The notes: generated from the sequence alone by a model not told the origin. A stretch of 38,908 nucleotides of DNA from an uncultured Eubacteriales bacterium (GCA_902761825.1 CACWLY010000032.1:1-38908); one strand, 5' to 3'; shown: positions 23,657 through 32,570, counted from the stretch's first letter. Made by a program: numbers and translations.

Positions 23657-24871
23657 ATGCCTGCATTGAATCCGTACCTCGCCTCCATGCCCGCGGGCTA
23701 TCTTTTCCGGGAAGTTGCTTCGAGGATCGCCGCGTACGAAAAAAAGCATCCCGGCAGCCGCGTGATCAGCCTGGGCATCGGCGACGTGACGCGTCCGCTG
23801 CCCTCGGTGGTGACGGAAGCGATGGCGGACGCCGCGATGGAAATGAGCACGCCCGCCGGTTTCCGCGGCTACGGCCCGGAGCAGGGCTATGATTTTCTGC
23901 TGAAGGCGATCTGCAAAAACCTGTACGAGCCCCGCGGCGTTACGCTGGGCATCGACGAAGTGTTCGTATCCGACGGCGCGAAAACCGACACCTCCGCGCT
24001 GCAGGAGCTGCTGGCTCCCGAGGCGCGCATCGCGGTTACCGATCCGGTGTACCCGGTCTATGTGGATTCCAACGCCATGGCGGGCCGGGCGGGAGAATGC
24101 CGGGACGGGCTCTGGTCCAATATCGAGTATCTTCCCTGCGTGAAGGAAAACGGCTTCATTCCGCCCCTGCCGCGGCATTATGTGGACGCGATCTACCTTT
24201 GCTTCCCCAATAATCCGACCGGAACGGCCATGCCGCTGGCCGAGCTTCAGCGCTTTGTCAACTGGGCGCGGCAGAACGGCGCGCTGATCTTTTTCGACGC
24301 GGCGTACAGCGCGTTTATCAGCTCGCCTGACGTGCCGCGCAGCATTTACGAATGCGAGGGCGCGCGGGAATGTGCCATAGAATGCGGCTCGTTCTCGAAG
24401 CTCGCCGGATTTACCGGCATGCGCTGCGCCTATACGGTCGTGCCGCGCGGGATGTACGGGGGCACGCTGCTCAAAATGTGGAAGCGCCGTCTCGCGGCCA
24501 AGAGCAACGGCGTTTCATACCCGGTGCAGCGCGCTGCGGAGGCCGTGTTCACTCCCGAGGGCAGCCGCGCCTGGCGCGACAATATCGATTACTATATGAA
24601 CAATGCCCGCATCATCCGCAATACCATGCGCAAGGTGGGCCTGACGCCCTATGGCGGCGTGGACGCGCCGTACGTATGGGTGGAAACGCCCGGCGGCATG
24701 TCGGGCTGGGATTTCTTCGATTTTCTGCTCACGCGCGCCCAGGTGGCGGGTACGCCCGGCGAGGGCTTCGGCCCAAGCGGCGCGGGCTTCCTGCGCCTGA
24801 CGGCCTTCAACACCGAAGAAAATACCCAGGAAGCGCTGCGGCGCATCCGCGCGGCGCTCGGGACGAAATAA
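23657..24871 (+). CDS. dapL: LL-diaminopimelate aminotransferase
   Basis: A 404-residue aminotransferase of the DapL type, which turns tetrahydrodipicolinate directly into LL-diaminopimelate with glutamate and so bypasses the succinyl and acetyl routes. Signatures are NPYLASMPAGYLFREVASRI at the N-terminus, SLGIGDVTRPLP, FPNNPTGTAMP, DAAYSAFIS and SFSKLAGFTGMR with the PLP Lys248. The position next to dapF supports the assignment and implies meso-DAP peptidoglycan. It ends just before a hairpin and copy B of the 98-bp repeat. Confidence 0.95.
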   Translation: MPALNPYLASMPAGYLFREVASRIAAYEKKHPGSRVISLGIGDVTRPLPSVVTEAMADAAMEMSTPAGFRGYGPEQGYDFLLKAICKNLYEPRGVTLGIDEVFVSDGAKTDTSALQELLAPEARIAVTDPVYPVYVDSNAMAGRAGECRDGLWSNIEYLPCVKENGFIPPLPRHYVDAIYLCFPNNPTGTAMPLAELQRFVNWARQNGALIFFDAAYSAFISSPDVPRSIYECEGARECAIECGSFSKLAGFTGMRCAYTVVPRGMYGGTLLKMWKRRLAAKSNGVSYPVQRAAEAVFTPEGSRAWRDNIDYYMNNARIIRNTMRKVGLTPYGGVDAPYVWVETPGGMSGWDFFDFLLTRAQVAGTPGEGFGPSGAGFLRLTAFNTEENTQEALRRIRAALGTK

Positions 24872-24895
24872 GCCGGGATTTGCCCGGATAAGGAA

Positions 24896-24922
24896 ATGCG
24901 GGGGCTTCATGAGCTCCCGCAT
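24896..24922 (+). terminator. Hairpin after dapL
   Basis: ATGCGGG (24896-24902) and CCCGCAT (24916-24922) pair, extended by G-T and GCT/AGC to about 11 bp around a TCATG loop. The bases after it (GATTTCTAAATT) are only moderately T-rich, so terminator strength is uncertain. Confidence 0.5.
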
Positions 24923-24942
24923 GATTTCTAAATTAAGAGATA

Positions 24943-25040
24943 TAATACTATTCTCAATCTAAAATATTATCATCTTTGGGTGTCTTTTCCGTCTTGGCGT
25001 TGCTTCATTCCGGTCAACGTAGCGCTGCTACGCCTCCCTC
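24943..25040 (+). repeat. 98-bp intergenic repeat, copy B
   Basis: Same sequence and orientation as 17500-17597 with one base difference (A at 24966). It again follows the 3' end of a plus-strand operon and faces the 3' end of a minus-strand gene, separated by 7.3 kb of unrelated genes. The low divergence suggests recent spread or strong constraint. Confidence 0.9.
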
Positions 25041-25086
25041 CATGATCTTGTTTCATCTATCTCATCATGGCGCTCGGTAAAACCCG

Positions 25087-25524
25087 TTACAGCCGTTTTT
25101 CTATTTTGCCCAGCTTGCGCAGCATTTTGCCGAGACCGACCGTCCACAGCCCGGGCAGCGCGGCAAGGAACGCCCCGAGCAGGGAAAGCGCGCCGTAGAG
25201 AACATAGCCGATCAGCACGCCGGGCGTTTTGCTTTCGGCAGCGGAGGGGCGCAGGAAACGGAAGAGCGCGTCGGCCCACTGCGCATGCCGGAATACCGCG
25301 GCGGCGAGAAAGGCGAAAAAGAGCAGCGCGGCAAGGACGGAGCCGAGCGCGATGAACCCCCGGCCCGAGCGCGAAGGCGCCTGTTCGGGAACATACTGCG
25401 CCTTGGGCGTCTGCCGCGGCTGAACCTCCCGGGAGAAGCGCCCCGCGCTGCGCGCCGCTCCGCAATGCGGGCAGACGGTATACTGATCCTCAACGCTTTC
25501 ACGGCATTTCACACAGATCCACAT
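25087..25524 (-). CDS. Small zinc-ribbon membrane protein, unknown function
   Basis: A 145-residue protein: an N-terminal zinc ribbon (WICVKCRESVEDQYTVCPHCG, with CxxC and CxxC knuckles), a basic linker of about 35 residues, then two hydrophobic segments (about 58-77 and 102-130) and a basic tail KMLRKLGKIEKRL. Such zinc-ribbon plus membrane proteins are common in Clostridia without known role. The ATG at 25524 lies 10 bases after AAGGGGG; a GTG at 25554 inside the ispDF end is possible. Last gene of the helicase-DUF4364-ispDF operon. Confidence 0.7.
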   Translation of the reverse strand: MWICVKCRESVEDQYTVCPHCGAARSAGRFSREVQPRQTPKAQYVPEQAPSRSGRGFIALGSVLAALLFFAFLAAAVFRHAQWADALFRFLRPSAAESKTPGVLIGYVLYGALSLLGAFLAALPGLWTVGLGKMLRKLGKIEKRL

Positions 25525-25546
25525 TTGTACGGTTCCCCCTTCAGTA

Positions 25547-26683
25547 TCAGACACGCGCGATCAGCGCCACGGCATGCGCGCTGATGCCTTCACCGGCCCC
25601 CTCGAAGCCCATGCCCTCGGTCGTAGTTGCCTTGACCGAAACAGACTCTGTTTCAAGGTCCAGCGCTTCGGCGATGTTTAAGCGCATCTGCGGGATATAG
25701 GCGGCCAGCTTGGGACGCTGAGCGATCAGCGTGGCGTCGATATTCAGTATACGGTATCCGGCGGCGCTCAGCAGCGCGCCGGTTTCTTTTAACAAAAGGA
25801 TGGAAGAGATTCCCTTGTAGCGGGGATCCCTGTCGGGAAAATGCTGGCCGATATCGCCCATGGCGGCCGCGCCGAACAGCGCGTCGATCACGGCGTGAAC
25901 GAGCACGTCGGCGTCGCTGTGGCCCAGCAGGCCTTTTTCAAAGGGAATATCCACGCCGCCCAGAATGAGCCTGCGGTCCTCCGTCAGCCGGTGCGCGTCG
26001 TAGCCGTGGCCGATCCTGGGCATTCCGCTCAGATAAAACTGCGCCATTTTCAGATCCTCCGGTGTCGTCAGCTTGATATTGCGGGGGTTTCCTTCCGTCA
26101 GGTGAATATCGACGCCCAGCTTTTCCGCCAGCGCGGCGTCGTCGGTGCAGCGTTCCCGGATCTCACGGTGCGCCCGCTCCAGCAGATCCCGGCGGAAGCC
26201 CTGCGGGGTCTGCACGGCGCGCAGCGCGCTCCTGTCGGGCGTGCTTTGCACGATCCAGTCGGAGGAGACCTGCTTGATGGTATCGGTTACCGGCGTGCTG
26301 GCGATGCCGGAGCCGTATTTTCGCACGCTTTCGATCACGTTTTCAACGGTCTGATCGTCCACCAGCGGGCGCGCGCCATCGTGCACCAGCACGATATCGC
26401 AGTCTTCCGGAAGCGCTTGCAGGCCGTTTTGCACGGAAGCCTGACGGTCCTGTCCGCCGTGCGCGAAGGCGTCGGCGGAGAGGCCGCTTTGCAGCAGCAG
26501 CGATTGTACGGCGGCTTCGTCCTCTGGCCGCAGCACGATCACGATCCCGTCGCTGTGGCGGCGCAGCGTGCGAAGCGAACGGCAGAGGGCGCATTCGCCC
26601 ATCAGCGGAAGCAGCGTTTTGTTGGTTTCCGATCCCATGCGCGTGCCGCTGCCGCCCGAAAGCAGGATTGACCAGACGCTCAT
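25547..26683 (-). CDS. ispDF: Bifunctional IspD/IspF isoprenoid enzyme
   Basis: A 378-residue fusion of two non-mevalonate pathway enzymes. Residues 1-220 are IspD (CTP:methylerythritol phosphate cytidylyltransferase) with [31 protein letters not shown] and TPQGF. Residues 221-378 are IspF (2C-methyl-D-erythritol 2,4-cyclodiphosphate synthase) with [11 protein letters not shown] (metal ligands Asp229, His231), [20 protein letters not shown] and [12 protein letters not shown]. The IspD start motif has SGG in place of the usual AAG. The gene overlaps the DUF4364 gene by 4 bases. The fusion is known from several bacterial groups. Confidence 0.96.
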   Translation of the reverse strand: MSVWSILLSGGSGTRMGSETNKTLLPLMGECALCRSLRTLRRHSDGIVIVLRPEDEAAVQSLLLQSGLSADAFAHGGQDRQASVQNGLQALPEDCDIVLVHDGARPLVDDQTVENVIESVRKYGSGIASTPVTDTIKQVSSDWIVQSTPDRSALRAVQTPQGFRRDLLERAHREIRERCTDDAALAEKLGVDIHLTEGNPRNIKLTTPEDLKMAQFYLSGMPRIGHGYDAHRLTEDRRLILGGVDIPFEKGLLGHSDADVLVHAVIDALFGAAAMGDIGQHFPDRDPRYKGISSILLLKETGALLSAAGYRILNIDATLIAQRPKLAAYIPQMRLNIAEALDLETESVSVKATTTEGMGFEGAGEGISAHAVALIARV

Positions 26684-27225
26684 GACGGTTTGCCTTCCTC
26701 TCCAAGCGTATTCATCAGATAATGATAGATTTCGCCGGCGTGCGCAGGCCAGGCGTTGACGAACTGATCGGCCAGCCTGCGCTCGGGCGCGGGAATGTCG
26801 AGCGAGAGGATCGAGGTCGTTCCGTCCACCAGCCGGAGCTGCGCCACGTATTCACCGCCGGGGTTCTGGATCACCTTCGCCGCGTACTGCTTTTCCGCGT
26901 CGAAGCGTTCGCGCCAGGCGGGGGCTTTTTCGCAGATCAGCGTCGTTTTGCTGTGCGCGAGCCGGTTGACGAAGAAGGAAAGCGCTTCGCGCCCCGCGTC
27001 CGTGATCTGATACAGGCTGTCGGCGGGATGCGCGATCTTGGCCGCGTGCCCTTCGTTGACCAGCTCGTGCAGGGCCAGCGACAGATCGAAATAGGTCATG
27101 ATATCGTTTTCGACCATGAAATACAGCAGCTGCATATGCGAACAGCTGCCCAGCTCGCGAAGCGCCAGCAGCGTATACAGTTTGCGATCCGATTTATCCA
27201 GCATTGCGGGGGGAGTGGGGAGCAT
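26680..27225 (-). CDS. DUF4364 winged-helix protein
   Basis: A 181-residue member of the DUF4364 family of Clostridia. The N-terminal half (about residues 10-95) reads as a winged helix: [40 protein letters not shown] and a turn [14 protein letters not shown]. The C-terminal half is a mixed domain ending in [17 protein letters not shown]-binding regulatory role is likely from the fold, target unknown. I chose ATG 27225 because AAGGAGG lies 5 bases before it; ATGs at 27252 and 27246 lack such a site. It sits between the helicase and ispDF genes. Confidence 0.82.
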   Translation of the reverse strand: MLPTPPAMLDKSDRKLYTLLALRELGSCSHMQLLYFMVENDIMTYFDLSLALHELVNEGHAAKIAHPADSLYQITDAGREALSFFVNRLAHSKTTLICEKAPAWRERFDAEKQYAAKVIQNPGGEYVAQLRLVDGTTSILSLDIPAPERRLADQFVNAWPAHAGEIYHYLMNTLGEEGKPS

Positions 27226-27251
27226 ATCGGCCTCCTTTTCGTTCATCTTCA

Positions 27252-29546
27252 TTAAATTCCATATGTTTGCCAGAAATCCTGCGTGCGCCGTCTGATTTCG
27301 TCGGAATCCGCCGCGTAGACGATCCTGTAATGCGGGGGCAGCAGACGCCGATAGGCGCTTTCCCGGTAGCGGCTGTCCAGCAGCAGCACCACGCCCGCGT
27401 CCTGTTCGCTGCGGATCACGCGCCCCGCGGCCTGCAGCACTTTCTGCATGCCGGGATAGCGATAGGCGAAAGCGAAGCCGTCCCGCATGGACGTTTCATA
27501 ATAAGCTTTCAGCGCTTCCTGCTCGGCGTTGACCTGCGGAAGCCCGACGCCGACCACCGCGACGCCGATCAGCTGCTTTCCCGGCAGATCGATGCCTTCG
27601 GAAAAAATGCCGCCCAGCACGCAAAGCGAGAGCAGAGCGGAGGCCGACGAGCGGATCCGCGAAAGAAAGGCTTCGCGCGCCGCCTCGTCCATGCCGCGCG
27701 CCTGCACGTTCAGCGGAAGATCGCCACGCAGCGTCAGCAGCCGATCGCGCACCATGAGCATATAAGCGTAGCTCGAAAAGTAGGCGATATAGCTGCCGGC
27801 TTTTCCGTCGAACATCGCCAGGATGCTGCGGGCGACGCTCTCGGCGCTGTCCGCGCGGCGCTGATACCGCGTATCGACCGCCTGCGAGAGCACCAGGAGC
27901 CGCTCGGGCGGAAAGGGAGAAGGCAGGGCGAAAACGGCGTCCTCCCCGTCACCGCCCAGCAGCGTTTTCATCTGCTCCAGGGGCGAGAGCGTGGCGGAAA
28001 AGAAAACGCAGCCGCGCATGCGCCCGGTGCATTCCCGCAGATAGGAGGAAATGTCCAGGCTCAGCAGCTCAAGCGAGCGCTCCTTTACGGTGGATTCGCT
28101 CAGCACGCCGTACGCGTCGGGGAGCTTCGCGCGGCGTTCCAGCGCCATGCGGAACTGCAGCAGCGCGCGGAAGCAGTCCTGATATCCTTCGGGCTGCCGC
28201 TCCGCCATGCGCGCCGCCATCGCGCCGATCAGCGCTTCGGTCGGGGCGAGAAGCGAATCCGGGCTGGCTTCGTCGGCTTCCTTCAGGGCGGAAAGCAAGG
28301 CGCTCAGGGCCTTGTACAGCGCGCTTTTCCGGCCGTGCAGCTTGCCGACGTCCCGCCGGAGCGCCGAGAGTCCGCGGCTGTCCAGCCGGGCGGAGAGCAT
28401 GGAGCGGACGCGGCCCGGCATGTTGTGCGCCTCGTCCATCAGCAGCGTGACCGGACGTCCCTGGCCGATAATGCGCTTGAGCGAAACGATGGGATCGAAC
28501 ACATAGTTGTAATCGCAGATCACCACGTCGCTGATCTCGCACAGCGCGAGCGAAAACTCAAAGGGGCAAAGCATATGCCGTTCGCAGAGCGAAGCGATAT
28601 CCTCCGCGGACCAGCTGTCCATCCGGCACGCTTCCAGGATGGCCGGCAGCTCCCGGTCGTAATATCCCTTTGCCCGCGGGCAGAAATCCGGGTGGCATTG
28701 CATGGGGGACTGCGGGCAGCACTTTTCCTTGGCCGTGATGACGACGCTGCGCAGCGCGAGCTCCTGCGTCCGCAGCCGCGCCAGCGTGTCGAGCGCCGAG
28801 AGCTGGGCCGTGCCGCGCGCGGTCAGATAAAAGATCTGCTCGGTTTTGCCGTTTCCGAGCGCCTTCAGCGCGGGAAAAAGGGAAGCGGCGCTTTTTCCGG
28901 TGCCGGTGGGCAGCGTCGCGTACAGGCGTTTTCTGCGGTCGATGGCCGTATAGACCTGCGCCGCCATTTCGCGCTGCCCGGCGCGGAAGCTGGGAAAGGG
29001 AAAGGCCAACGCCGCAAGCGACAGATCGCGCCGCTTCTGATAGGCGGTCTGCGCTTTGAACCATTCCGCGAGCGGACGCAGCATGCCGTAAAAGGCTTCG
29101 CGGGCTTCCCCGCGGCTCAGCGTTTCCTCAAAGAAAACGCGGACGGCTCCCTGCGCGGTCACATAGCTCACGCGCACTGAGACCGCGCGCAGATCCATTT
29201 CCTCGCACAGCATGAAGCCGTAGCAGACCGCCTGCATGCGATGGGCGGGAACGGGCGCGTCCGGCAGCGGGCCGTCGCCTGAGATCAGCTTGAGCTCGTC
29301 CACGCAGACCGGCGAGCGGTCCTCCCAAAGCAGATCGATGCGTCCCTGGATCCCGGCCTGTACGCCGCCGCACGTCCCTTCCCAGCTGACGGCGCGCTCG
29401 GCGGCTGCCCCGGCGGCTTTCTGGCGGGATCGGTGGGCGCGGCTGCCCTCCTGCATTGCCGCGGCGGAGGCAGGCGTCAGGTCGCCGCCGCGCAGCGAAA
29501 ACTCCACCATCCGGCGGACAGAAGCGCGCAGCACGGGATCCGGCAT
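27252..29546 (-). CDS. XPD/DinG-like DNA helicase with N-terminal PD-(D/E)XK domain
   Basis: A 764-residue superfamily 2 helicase. The N-terminal 160 residues resemble a PD-(D/E)XK nuclease-like domain (GRIDLL Asp71, DELK Glu84 and Lys86). The helicase core starts near 185 with a Q-like FRAGQREMA, Walker A PTGTGKS (213-219), cysteines at 276-289 and 321-327 that can hold an Fe-S cluster (CCPQSPMQCHPDFCP, MLCPFE), DEAH at 371-374 and C-terminal motifs GIDLPGKQLIG and GRVIRSEQDAG (motif VI). Such proteins unwind 5' to 3' in repair. ATG 29546 follows AGGAGGGAGG. It has its own promoter and starts the operon. Confidence 0.88.
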   Translation of the reverse strand: MPDPVLRASVRRMVEFSLRGGDLTPASAAAMQEGSRAHRSRQKAAGAAAERAVSWEGTCGGVQAGIQGRIDLLWEDRSPVCVDELKLISGDGPLPDAPVPAHRMQAVCYGFMLCEEMDLRAVSVRVSYVTAQGAVRVFFEETLSRGEAREAFYGMLRPLAEWFKAQTAYQKRRDLSLAALAFPFPSFRAGQREMAAQVYTAIDRRKRLYATLPTGTGKSAASLFPALKALGNGKTEQIFYLTARGTAQLSALDTLARLRTQELALRSVVITAKEKCCPQSPMQCHPDFCPRAKGYYDRELPAILEACRMDSWSAEDIASLCERHMLCPFEFSLALCEISDVVICDYNYVFDPIVSLKRIIGQGRPVTLLMDEAHNMPGRVRSMLSARLDSRGLSALRRDVGKLHGRKSALYKALSALLSALKEADEASPDSLLAPTEALIGAMAARMAERQPEGYQDCFRALLQFRMALERRAKLPDAYGVLSESTVKERSLELLSLDISSYLRECTGRMRGCVFFSATLSPLEQMKTLLGGDGEDAVFALPSPFPPERLLVLSQAVDTRYQRRADSAESVARSILAMFDGKAGSYIAYFSSYAYMLMVRDRLLTLRGDLPLNVQARGMDEAAREAFLSRIRSSASALLSLCVLGGIFSEGIDLPGKQLIGVAVVGVGLPQVNAEQEALKAYYETSMRDGFAFAYRYPGMQKVLQAAGRVIRSEQDAGVVLLLDSRYRESAYRRLLPPHYRIVYAADSDEIRRRTQDFWQTYGI

Positions 29547-29568
29547 GTTCCTCCCTCCTTTTCCATCT

Positions 29569-29597
29569 ATTGTAATGGCTGGACAAGGGAAAGTAAA
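29569..29597 (-). promoter_or_regulatory. Helicase operon promoter
   Basis: Minus strand TTTACT (29597-29592), a 17-base spacer and TACAAT (29574-29569). It interleaves with the plus-strand promoter at 29580-29608, so the two probably exclude each other. Confidence 0.65.
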
Positions 29598-29608
29598 GGC
29601 GATATAAT
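29580..29608 (+). promoter_or_regulatory. Promoter of the UxaB-like gene
   Basis: TGGACA (29580-29585), a 17-base spacer and TATAAT (29603-29608). The presence of a good promoter and Shine-Dalgarno shows that the short downstream gene is complete as it stands. Confidence 0.72.
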
Positions 29609-29641
29609 TGGATAAAAGTAAAATTATTTGGGGAGGAAGCC

Positions 29642-30814
29642 ATGGACGGGGAAAGACTGGCCTGCGCGGCCATGCCGCTGCGGGCGGATAACGGCGTTTA
29701 CGCGCTGGTGATCGGCAGCCGGGAGGGCATGAACAGCCTGCTGGGAAGCCGGTCGGAAAGGCTGGAGCGCAGGATCGACGCCGACGAATGGGCGCTCAGG
29801 CCCGAAGTGCAGTGCCTGATCTCTGACGAAGGCGCTTCCGTGGCGGCGGCGCCCGACGAGCAAGGCGATCCGAAAACGCTGGCCGGCATGGCCGTGCGGA
29901 TGCTGCTTTCGCGGTACCGGCATCATCTGCCGGGCTGGACGCTGCTGCCCTGCGCGCCGGTAACGCACAACGGACAGCACCTGGCCGAAGCGATGATCGC
30001 CTGCGCGGTGCAGTGGAAGCTGCCGGCCGAATTCCTGCGCTGGCTGGTGTCGGATAACGCGTGCTGCTCCACGCTGACCGACTGCGCCCAATGGCTGATC
30101 GAAACCGAAAGGCCGCTGCCCGTACAGGAAGCGGCGGGTTCCATCGCGTATGTGAAAAGCCTTGCGCCTTACGCACGGAGGAATCAATGGATGCTGGGCG
30201 GCGCGGGCGTACTGACGGCCGCCGCCGGATTGCTCTGCGGCCATGAAACCGTCGGCGCGGCCATGCGGGACGAGGCTTTCCGCGCGCTGCTCGGCAACGC
30301 GCTGATCCATGAGATCGCTCCGTCTTTGCCCGAACTGCGGGAGGACGGTCTCGCCTACGCGGCCCGGGTGACGGCCTTTCTCGAAAACGCGTGCGGGGAC
30401 GAGGGCTGGCCCGCCGTGGGAGAAAACCTGATTTCCCGGTTCGTATCCTGCGTCCTTCCCGTGCTGGCTGCGTACGAAAAGGAAAACGCCGTTCTGCCGC
30501 CCTGCCTGTGCTTCGGACTGAGCGCGCTGATCATGCTGTATGCCGGCATACGAAAAACCGCGGACGGCTACGCGCTGCCCGCGGCGGATAAGGAAATCGA
30601 AGTGTGGGAGAATGAAACGGCGCTGCGCGCTTTTTCCCGCATGAGCTGCGACATGCCGCCCGAGTCGCTTGCCTACGCCGCGCTTTCCGACCGGGAGGTG
30701 TGGGGCTGCGACCTGCGCGAGATCGATGGGCTGGAGGACTGCGTAACCGGCCGGCTGCGCGATATGCAGCTGCTTGGAGCCGCCGCCGCCATGCGGGCGG
30801 CCGCCGGAAAATGA
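29642..30814 (+). CDS. Tagaturonate reductase/mannitol dehydrogenase-like protein lacking the catalytic triad
   Basis: A 390-residue protein whose middle and C-terminal parts align by eye with UxaB-type members of the polyol long-chain dehydrogenase family: GWTLLPCAPVTHNGQHL, WKLPAEFLRWL, NALIHEIAPSLPEL, SRFVSCVLPVLAAYEKENAVLPPCLCFGLSALIMLY. UxaB enzymes are about 480 residues and reduce tagaturonate with NADH. Here the first roughly 70 residues, with the glycine-rich NAD loop, are absent. The KxxxxNxxH catalytic motif reads N181, G186, G189, so the Lys, Asn and His are all replaced. I expect no dehydrogenase activity. The gene has its own promoter and GGGGAGG site, so it is not obvious debris. 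Role unknown. Confidence 0.72.
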   Translation: MDGERLACAAMPLRADNGVYALVIGSREGMNSLLGSRSERLERRIDADEWALRPEVQCLISDEGASVAAAPDEQGDPKTLAGMAVRMLLSRYRHHLPGWTLLPCAPVTHNGQHLAEAMIACAVQWKLPAEFLRWLVSDNACCSTLTDCAQWLIETERPLPVQEAAGSIAYVKSLAPYARRNQWMLGGAGVLTAAAGLLCGHETVGAAMRDEAFRALLGNALIHEIAPSLPELREDGLAYAARVTAFLENACGDEGWPAVGENLISRFVSCVLPVLAAYEKENAVLPPCLCFGLSALIMLYAGIRKTADGYALPAADKEIEVWENETALRAFSRMSCDMPPESLAYAALSDREVWGCDLREIDGLEDCVTGRLRDMQLLGAAAAMRAAAGK

Positions 30815-30818
30815 CGGA

Positions 30819-31733
30819 TCATTCCCAGAGCGCTTCGGGGTATTCGCCGTTCGCCGTCATCCGGGTGATCGCCTCCCGCACGAAAGGCACGTCCTCGTGA
30901 TAGGTGATGCCGTACCATTTGCTGAAAGTGGGCAGCACCTGCACGGTGGACAGCCCCTCCCTGAGGGTGTCGTTGACCACGAAGGGAAGGAAGTATTCTC
31001 CCTTGAGCGGATTGGAACGCATCGCTTCGGCGTGGAAGCGGGGGAAACGGCCCGAGAGCTCTTCCATGAAATCCGGGGTAAAGGCCCACAGGTTCATGGA
31101 AACCGGGCTGTCCTCTGGCAGGCGCGTGTACACCGTTCCGTCCTCGGTATACATCGGCCCGTCGCAGGTGGAGATGATATGCGTGCGCTCGACGATGCTT
31201 GCAAGGCGGCCCGCGCCGTCCGTCCGGCATACGCCGCGGGAGACGAAGCCGTTTTCGCTCAGCGTGTTTTTCAGCAGGAAACCGGCCATAGCGTATTCCC
31301 CGCGACCGTGCGGGGCGGAAAGGAAGCCGTAAATCTTTTCAAAGGCGTCCCGTCCGTAAAAATCGTCGCCGTTGATGGCGGCGAAGGGCGCGTCGATCAG
31401 GTCCTTGCAGCAGAGCACCGCGTGACCCGTTCCCCAGGGCTTGACGCGGCCTTCGGGCACGGCGCAGCCGGCGGGCAGCGAATCAAGGCGCTGGATCACA
31501 TACCGCGCGTCCATCTGCTTTTCGGCGTGAACGCCGATCTTCTGCCTGAAATCCTCCCGGATCGTCTCGTTGACGATGAAGATCACGCGCCTGAATCCGG
31601 CGCGGCGCGCGTCGAACAGCGAATAGTCGATGATGCTCTCGCCGTTTTTGCCGAAGGACGCCAGCTGCTTGACGCCGCCGAAGCGGCTGCCCAGGCCGGC
31701 CGCCATGACTACCAGGATAGGCTCTTTATTCAT
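30819..31733 (-). CDS. Sugar nucleotidyltransferase-like protein
   Basis: A 304-residue NTP-transferase family protein. The start VVMAAGLGSRFGGVKQLASFG carries the nucleotide-binding GxGxR(F)GG...K signature; INGDDFYG near residue 120 gives the metal Asp, and AFEKIYGFL and VSMNLWAFTPDF follow. These enzymes join a nucleotide to a sugar phosphate or a related group; this subgroup is generally of unknown substrate. I start at ATG 31733 because AAGGAG lies 9 bases upstream. It meets the UxaB-like gene tail to tail with a 4-base gap. Confidence 0.82.
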   Translation of the reverse strand: MNKEPILVVMAAGLGSRFGGVKQLASFGKNGESIIDYSLFDARRAGFRRVIFIVNETIREDFRQKIGVHAEKQMDARYVIQRLDSLPAGCAVPEGRVKPWGTGHAVLCCKDLIDAPFAAINGDDFYGRDAFEKIYGFLSAPHGRGEYAMAGFLLKNTLSENGFVSRGVCRTDGAGRLASIVERTHIISTCDGPMYTEDGTVYTRLPEDSPVSMNLWAFTPDFMEELSGRFPRFHAEAMRSNPLKGEYFLPFVVNDTLREGLSTVQVLPTFSKWYGITYHEDVPFVREAITRMTANGEYPEALWE

Positions 31734-31765
31734 AAAGACAATCTCCTTTTTCATTCTGTTTCTTC

Positions 31766-31794
31766 AGTATACCAAGCGAAGCGACTTTTTTCAA
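31766..31794 (-). promoter_or_regulatory. Promoter of the nucleotidyltransferase gene
   Basis: Minus strand TTGAAA (31794-31789), a 17-base spacer and TATACT (31771-31766), 33 bases before the start codon. The 82-base gap also serves the divergent trmL gene, for which I see no clear promoter. Confidence 0.7.
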
Positions 31795-31815
31795 CCGCTC
31801 AACGGAGGTTTTTCC

Positions 31816-32331
31816 ATGCATATCGTGCTTTACGCCCCTGAGATCCCGCAGAATACGGGAAACATCGCCCGCACCTGCGCGGCGACCGGAAGCGTGCTTC
31901 ATCTGATCGAGCCGCTGGGGTTTGAGCTCAGCGATAAGTATTTAAAGCGCGCCGGGCTCGATTATTGGCGATTGATGGAATTGCATGTGCACCCGGATTT
32001 TGATACAATGATGAAGGAGTACCCGGACGCCGTTTATCATTTCGCGACCACCAAAGCGCCGCGCGGCTATCATGAGGCGGTTTACGGGCCCGATGATTTT
32101 CTGGTGTTCGGCTGCGAGACGAAGGGCCTTCCCGAGTCGCTGCTTTCGCGCGTGTACGACCGCTGCGTGCGCATTCCCATGCGCGCCGAGGCGCGCTCGC
32201 TGAACCTGAGCAATTCGGTGGCGATCGTGCTTTACGAGGCGCTCCGGCAGCAGGGCTTCCAAGGGCTGCTCGATCATGGAGAGCTGACCGGGCGGCGGGA
32301 CGACGCCGCGCCCTGGATGGACTATGTGTGA
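31816..32331 (+). CDS. trmL: tRNA (cytidine/uridine-34 2'-O)-methyltransferase TrmL
   Basis: A 171-residue single-domain SPOUT methyltransferase. The three family motifs are EIPQNTGNIARTCAAT (residues 9-24), DFLVFGCETKGLPESLL near 95-111 and SLNLSNSVAIVLYEALRQ near 133-150, which tie the knotted SAM site. TrmL methylates the wobble base of tRNA-Leu isoacceptors. The ATG follows ACGGAGG by 8 bases. It starts a plus-strand series of small genes with short gaps. Confidence 0.93.
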   Translation: MHIVLYAPEIPQNTGNIARTCAATGSVLHLIEPLGFELSDKYLKRAGLDYWRLMELHVHPDFDTMMKEYPDAVYHFATTKAPRGYHEAVYGPDDFLVFGCETKGLPESLLSRVYDRCVRIPMRAEARSLNLSNSVAIVLYEALRQQGFQGLLDHGELTGRRDDAAPWMDYV

Positions 32332-32345
32332 CAGGGGATGAGCAT

Positions 32346-32570
32346 ATGGACGAGCAAAAACGAGAAGAATATTTAGCGCGCAAGGAGGAGGAAAGGCTGC
32401 GGCGGCAGGACCGCCTGCGGCTCACGGCCGGGCTGGCCGAATTTCTTGCGGTGGTCGGCGGCGTGGCCGTATGCCTGATCCTCGTGCTGCTGATCGTCAG
32501 CCTGTTCAACTGGCTGCGGCAGGACGCGGGCAGCACCTTTTCCGTGTTTATCGATATGTTCAGGCGCTGA
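32346..32570 (+). CDS. Small single-pass membrane protein, unknown
   Basis: A 74-residue protein with a strongly charged N-terminal helix (DEQKREEYLARKEEERLRRQDR), one hydrophobic helix at about 33-56 and a short polar tail. It starts 14 bases after trmL; ATG 32346 has AGGGG 8 bases upstream, while GTG 32328 overlaps the trmL end and is less likely. The next gene follows 28 bases later. I do not recognise a family. Confidence 0.65.
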   Translation: MDEQKREEYLARKEEERLRRQDRLRLTAGLAEFLAVVGGVAVCLILVLLIVSLFNWLRQDAGSTFSVFIDMFRR

